The notes under the pieces were generated by a model. That model ran no database searches and was not told the DNA's origin. It was given only the letters and a program-made list of their open reading frames with translations. A program made the translations under genes and the position numbers. From NCBI GenBank assembly GCA_910587245.1, contig CAJULX010000034.1:1-18521 (forward strand): a stretch of DNA of 18,521 nucleotides, in the 5' to 3' direction. Each line of letters begins with the position of its first letter. Position 1 is the stretch's first letter. This DNA comes from Candidatus Gastranaerophilales bacterium. GTDB lineage: Bacteria > Cyanobacteriota > Vampirovibrionia > Gastranaerophilales > Gastranaerophilaceae. This document shows, piece after piece, positions 16,420 through 18,521 of the stretch.

Positions 16420-17157
16420 CTATTTTTCAGTGTTGTCTTTCATACCATCCATTATACTGTGAAAAAGGAATAATGGCAAAGCCGGAAATATTCTCTTAAA
16501 CCTTTCGGGCTGTTTAATTGTCCGATAAAGCCACTCAAGCCCCAATCTTCTATATATGGGCGGTGCAAGAGAAACACTGCCTGATAAAACATCAAATGTA
16601 CCGCCAAGTCCGATAGATACAACACCTTGTGATATACTTTTTAATTTTGCATTAAAAAATTCCTGTTTCGGCGCGCCTAATGCGGTAAAGACAAGATTAG
16701 CGCCTGAGTTTTTAATATTTTCAATAATTTCATCTTCATTTTGAAAATAACCGTCATGGCAGTAAACAATATTCAAATTCGGATATTTTTCTTTTAATAT
16801 TTCAACAAGCTTTTGGTTAATTTCAGGTTTTGCGCCGATTAGTGCCAATTTATAACCGTTATCCTTTGCAAGTTCAATCAAACTTTGCGCAAAATCAACG
16901 CCTCTTATCTGCTCTTGATTAATTCCTTTTAATTTCAAGGCAATTTTAATACCCACACCGTCAGGAACAACAAGCTCCGCGTATTTTATAATATTTGCAA
17001 AAGCCGGATTTTTCTTTGCAGCTTCAATAAACTCGGGGTTAATCGTAACAATCTGCACGTTTTCCCCGTTATCAAGCGACATTTTCACAAAATCAATTGC
17101 TTCACTATATTTTAAAAGGTTAACCTTAAAACCTTGGATGTAAGCTGTATTCATCAT
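16420..17157 (-). CDS. WecG/TagA/CpsF-family glycosyltransferase
   Basis: A 245-residue member of glycosyltransferase family 26. Motifs in order: TINPEFIEAA (38-47), VVPDGVGI with Asp66 (63-70), IRGVDF (84-89), GYKLALIGAK (101-110), GAPKQE (161-166), GGTFDVLSG (185-193) and GLEWLYR (206-212), then the C-terminal Arg-rich appendage that in TagA shapes the active site at the membrane. Relatives add ManNAc or ManNAcA to an undecaprenyl-linked GlcNAc in teichoic acid linkage unit, enterobacterial common antigen or capsule synthesis; the sugar used here is not readable. Two consecutive ATGs (17157, 17154) could start it. The ribosome-binding site is weak and an extended -10 lies very close upstream. 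First gene of the minus-strand run. Confidence 0.92.
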   Translation of the reverse strand: MMNTAYIQGFKVNLLKYSEAIDFVKMSLDNGENVQIVTINPEFIEAAKKNPAFANIIKYAELVVPDGVGIKIALKLKGINQEQIRGVDFAQSLIELAKDNGYKLALIGAKPEINQKLVEILKEKYPNLNIVYCHDGYFQNEDEIIENIKNSGANLVFTALGAPKQEFFNAKLKSISQGVVSIGLGGTFDVLSGSVSLAPPIYRRLGLEWLYRTIKQPERFKRIFPALPLFLFHSIMDGMKDNTEK

Positions 17158-17164
17158 ACTTTAG

Positions 17165-17173
17165 ATGATACCA
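17165..17173 (-). promoter_or_regulatory. Extended -10 promoter of the glycosyltransferase gene
   Basis: Minus-strand TG-G-TATCAT, one mismatch from the TGnTATAAT consensus, with its last base only seven bases before the ATG. It would give an almost leaderless mRNA for the whole minus-strand run. No good -35 is visible. Confidence 0.45.
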
Positions 17174-17190
17174 TAAAAAAACTTCACAGA

Positions 17191-17218
17191 TTGACTTTAA
17201 TTCATTATTTTATACAAT
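17191..17218 (+). promoter_or_regulatory. Promoter of the Gfo/Idh/MocA dehydrogenase gene
   Basis: TTGACT (17191-17196), 16 bases, TACAAT (17213-17218), each one mismatch from consensus. The leader is about 55 bases and holds the imperfect inverted repeat AAcGGTTaaAACCaTT (17232-17247) and AAGG (17267-17270). The divergent glycosyltransferase -10 lies just 17 bases to its left. Confidence 0.65.
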
Positions 17219-17280
17219 TAAATATATAAAAAACGGTTAAAACCATTGAGAATACTAATAAAATTCAAGGCAGAATTATT

Positions 17281-18288
17281 ATGAAAAATGAAAAAAGAAA
17301 TATCGGAGTTATAGGCTGCGGCATATGGGGCAGAAATATTGTAAGAAATTTTTACAATCTTAATGCTTTGAATACCGTTTGTGACATTGATAAAGAAAAT
17401 ATTGAAATGATTAAGAAAAATTATCCTTCAATAAATGTCACAAATAATTTTGAGGATTTATTAAACAATAAAGAAATTGAAGCAATATGTGTTGTAACAC
17501 CAAGCCACACACACTTTGGAATAGTACAGAAAGTGCTTGAAGCAGGAAAACATGTTTATGTTGAAAAACCGATTTCAACGGTAGCCGATGAAGCCCGTAA
17601 ATTAAAAGAAATTGCCGATTCAAAAGGGCTTATTTTAATGGTGGGGCACCTTTTATTGTATCACCCTGCCGTAAACAGACTGCAAATGCTTATAGCTGAG
17701 GGGGTTTTAGGAAAAATTAAATACGCGCAGAGTGACAGATTAAATATTAATTATTTTAAAAACGACAGAAGCGTAATGTGGGATTTAGCACCGCATGACG
17801 TTTCAATGATAGCGCATGTGCTCGGTAAAAAGCCCGTTAAAGTATTAAATGCAACAGGCTGCTGCTCCGAAGGAGATAATATTTACGATATCACTCACCT
17901 TACCATTGAATTTGAAGATGGTGTAATAGGGCATGTTTCAGACAGCTGGATTCATCCGCAAAAAAGGGTGAGTTTGCTTGTAAGAGGTGAAAAGGCTACG
18001 GCAATTTTAGATGATACTTTAATGGAAAATAAATTACAGGTATTTGACAATAAAACGCCCGCGCAAAAGAGTATAGAAATATTTGATTACCTTGAAATAG
18101 AACCCTTAAAGCTTGAATGCCAGCATTTTATACACTGCATTGAAACAGGCAAAAAACCGCGTTCCGATGGTGAAAACGGCTATACCATAACAAAAATTTT
18201 AGAAGATGCGGAAGAAATGCTTTTGGATTCAAACAACAGAAAACAGCTTGATAGCGTTGATTTTGCACTGTCACGGTCTAAAAGGTAA
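17281..18288 (+). CDS. Gfo/Idh/MocA-family dehydrogenase, probably for a sugar or nucleotide sugar
   Basis: A 335-residue NAD(P)-dependent oxidoreductase. The N-terminal Rossmann fold has GCGIWG (12-17) after the first strand and an acidic residue, Asp35, at the end of the second strand (NTVCDID), which favours NAD(H). VVTPSHTH (71-78) and EKP (95-97) hold the family's cofactor and catalytic Lys96. WDLAPHDVSM (167-176) carries the catalytic His/Asp region of the C-terminal domain. The GHLLLYHPAV (122-131) and LGKIKYAQSDRLN (143-155) stretches recall members that act on UDP-N-acetylhexosaminuronates in O-antigen synthesis (WbpB/WlbA type), but the substrate is inferred. It is transcribed divergently from a surface-glycan glycosyltransferase, which supports a role in polysaccharide synthesis, and ends 17 bases before a strong terminator. 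Confidence 0.9.
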   Translation: MKNEKRNIGVIGCGIWGRNIVRNFYNLNALNTVCDIDKENIEMIKKNYPSINVTNNFEDLLNNKEIEAICVVTPSHTHFGIVQKVLEAGKHVYVEKPISTVADEARKLKEIADSKGLILMVGHLLLYHPAVNRLQMLIAEGVLGKIKYAQSDRLNINYFKNDRSVMWDLAPHDVSMIAHVLGKKPVKVLNATGCCSEGDNIYDITHLTIEFEDGVIGHVSDSWIHPQKRVSLLVRGEKATAILDDTLMENKLQVFDNKTPAQKSIEIFDYLEIEPLKLECQHFIHCIETGKKPRSDGENGYTITKILEDAEEMLLDSNNRKQLDSVDFALSRSKR

Positions 18289-18305
18289 AAGCTTTAAAAT
18301 ACATT

Positions 18306-18337
18306 AAAAAGGCTTGTGTTAATAACAAGCCTTTTTT
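18306..18337. terminator. Strong intrinsic terminator, usable on both strands
   Basis: AAAAAGGCTTGT (18306-18317) and ACAAGCCTTTTT (18325-18336) form twelve perfect pairs around a seven-base loop, followed by a further T on the plus strand and T residues on the minus strand. It ends the dehydrogenase transcript and can also stop transcription arriving from the right. Confidence 0.9.
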
Positions 18338-18359
18338 ATTTGAAAATTATTTCCGGACA

Positions 18360-18401
18360 GCAAAAAGGCGCTTCGGGTGGTGGGGTGAAGCGCCTTCTTG
18401 C
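18360..18401 (-). terminator. Long hairpin, probable terminator for a minus-strand transcript
   Basis: AAGGCGCTTC (18365-18374) pairs perfectly with GAAGCGCCTT (18387-18396). One mismatch and four more pairs extend the stem to 18360/18401. The loop is GGGTGGTGGGGT on the plus strand. Read on the minus strand, the GC-rich stem runs straight into TTTTT, which is better termination polarity than the plus strand's TTCTTGC. It implies a gene or RNA transcribed leftwards from beyond the window. Confidence 0.6.
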
Positions 18402-18521
18402 ATATGTTTCAGGGATTAAACGTAAGCTCTGACGGGGTGGTGGAGGTGCCAGAGATTACAACCCCGAAACTTAAAGACACCGGTTAGGCATTGGCGGTGG
18501 TAACCGGTACCTTCAATAGTA
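18402..18521. other. GC-rich structured region, unidentified
   Basis: About half G+C by my count, well above the neighbouring genes. It holds two further inverted repeats after the hairpin at 18360. In one, CTCTG (18427-18431) pairs with CAGAG (18450-18454); as an alternative to this, CGGGGT (18433-18438) can pair with ACCCCG (18461-18466). The other is ACCGGTTA (18479-18486) with TAACCGGT (18501-18508). Their loops contain GGGGTGGTGGAGG and GGcattGGcGGtGG. On the minus strand a reading frame is open from the window edge to a TAA at 18416-18418 (34 residues, rich in His, Cys and Trp, with about half its codons ending in G or C). This could be the tail of a protein, but its codon use is unlike the neighbours. 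I cannot match the region to a known RNA family. Confidence 0.5.

Noticed and set aside
18360..18521. The 60-base periodic region as a CRISPR array, tRNA, tmRNA, 5S rRNA or RNase P RNA
   Set aside because: The repeated core is only six to nine bases and the stems differ, unlike CRISPR repeats. No T-arm, no GAGGAAAGTCC-type P4 element and no 5S consensus is present; resemblance to a CCACCA end did not fold into an acceptor/T-arm.

Overview
The window is AT-rich bacterial chromosome with dense gene packing, mostly housekeeping genes, and no insertion sequence, prophage block, CRISPR array or tRNA/rRNA that I can recognise. Lineage is an inference. The AT-rich codon use, transketolase split into two subunits, SecA with a C-terminal zinc motif, FtsEX, and lineage-specific proteins with short polar N-termini would fit a gut Gastranaerophilales/Vampirovibrionia (Melainabacteria) genome. 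Nothing here proves it, and an AT-rich Firmicute-like genome is not excluded.

Layout. Positions 1-909 hold the 3' part of purH (purine synthesis), followed on the same strand by an Fsr-type MFS exporter (979-2169), a small Met-rich protein of unknown function (2364-2639), a Maf nucleotide pyrophosphatase (2680-3324) and a CorA-type Mg2+ channel (3389-4342). Running the other way are an unrecognised 305-residue protein (4343-5260), secA (5324-8194) and a protein with a GNAT-like stretch (8305-9261). A divergent promoter region leads right into an ArsB/NhaD-type ion transporter with a TTG start and ruvB (9427-11851), one base apart.

From 17157 back to 11852 lies a compact minus-strand run of seven genes: WecG/TagA glycosyltransferase, transketolase N- and C-subunits, ftsE, ftsX, an HDOD-domain protein and a tiny membrane protein. 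Gaps are short (overlaps of 1 and 8 bases, gaps of 3, 12, 19 and 52), so they could share one transcript linking surface glycan synthesis, pentose-phosphate carbon flow and cell-wall/division control. A Gfo/Idh/MocA dehydrogenase (17281-18288), probably acting on a sugar or nucleotide sugar, is read divergently from the glycosyltransferase and ends in a strong terminator.

The part the genes do not explain is the right end (about 18360-18521). It is roughly half G+C by my count in an AT-rich setting. It carries three consecutive inverted repeats whose loops all contain GGTGGT, the core recurring exactly every 60 bases. The first also reads as an intrinsic terminator on the minus strand. It may be the 3' part of a structured RNA or the end of a minus-strand gene that continues past the window.
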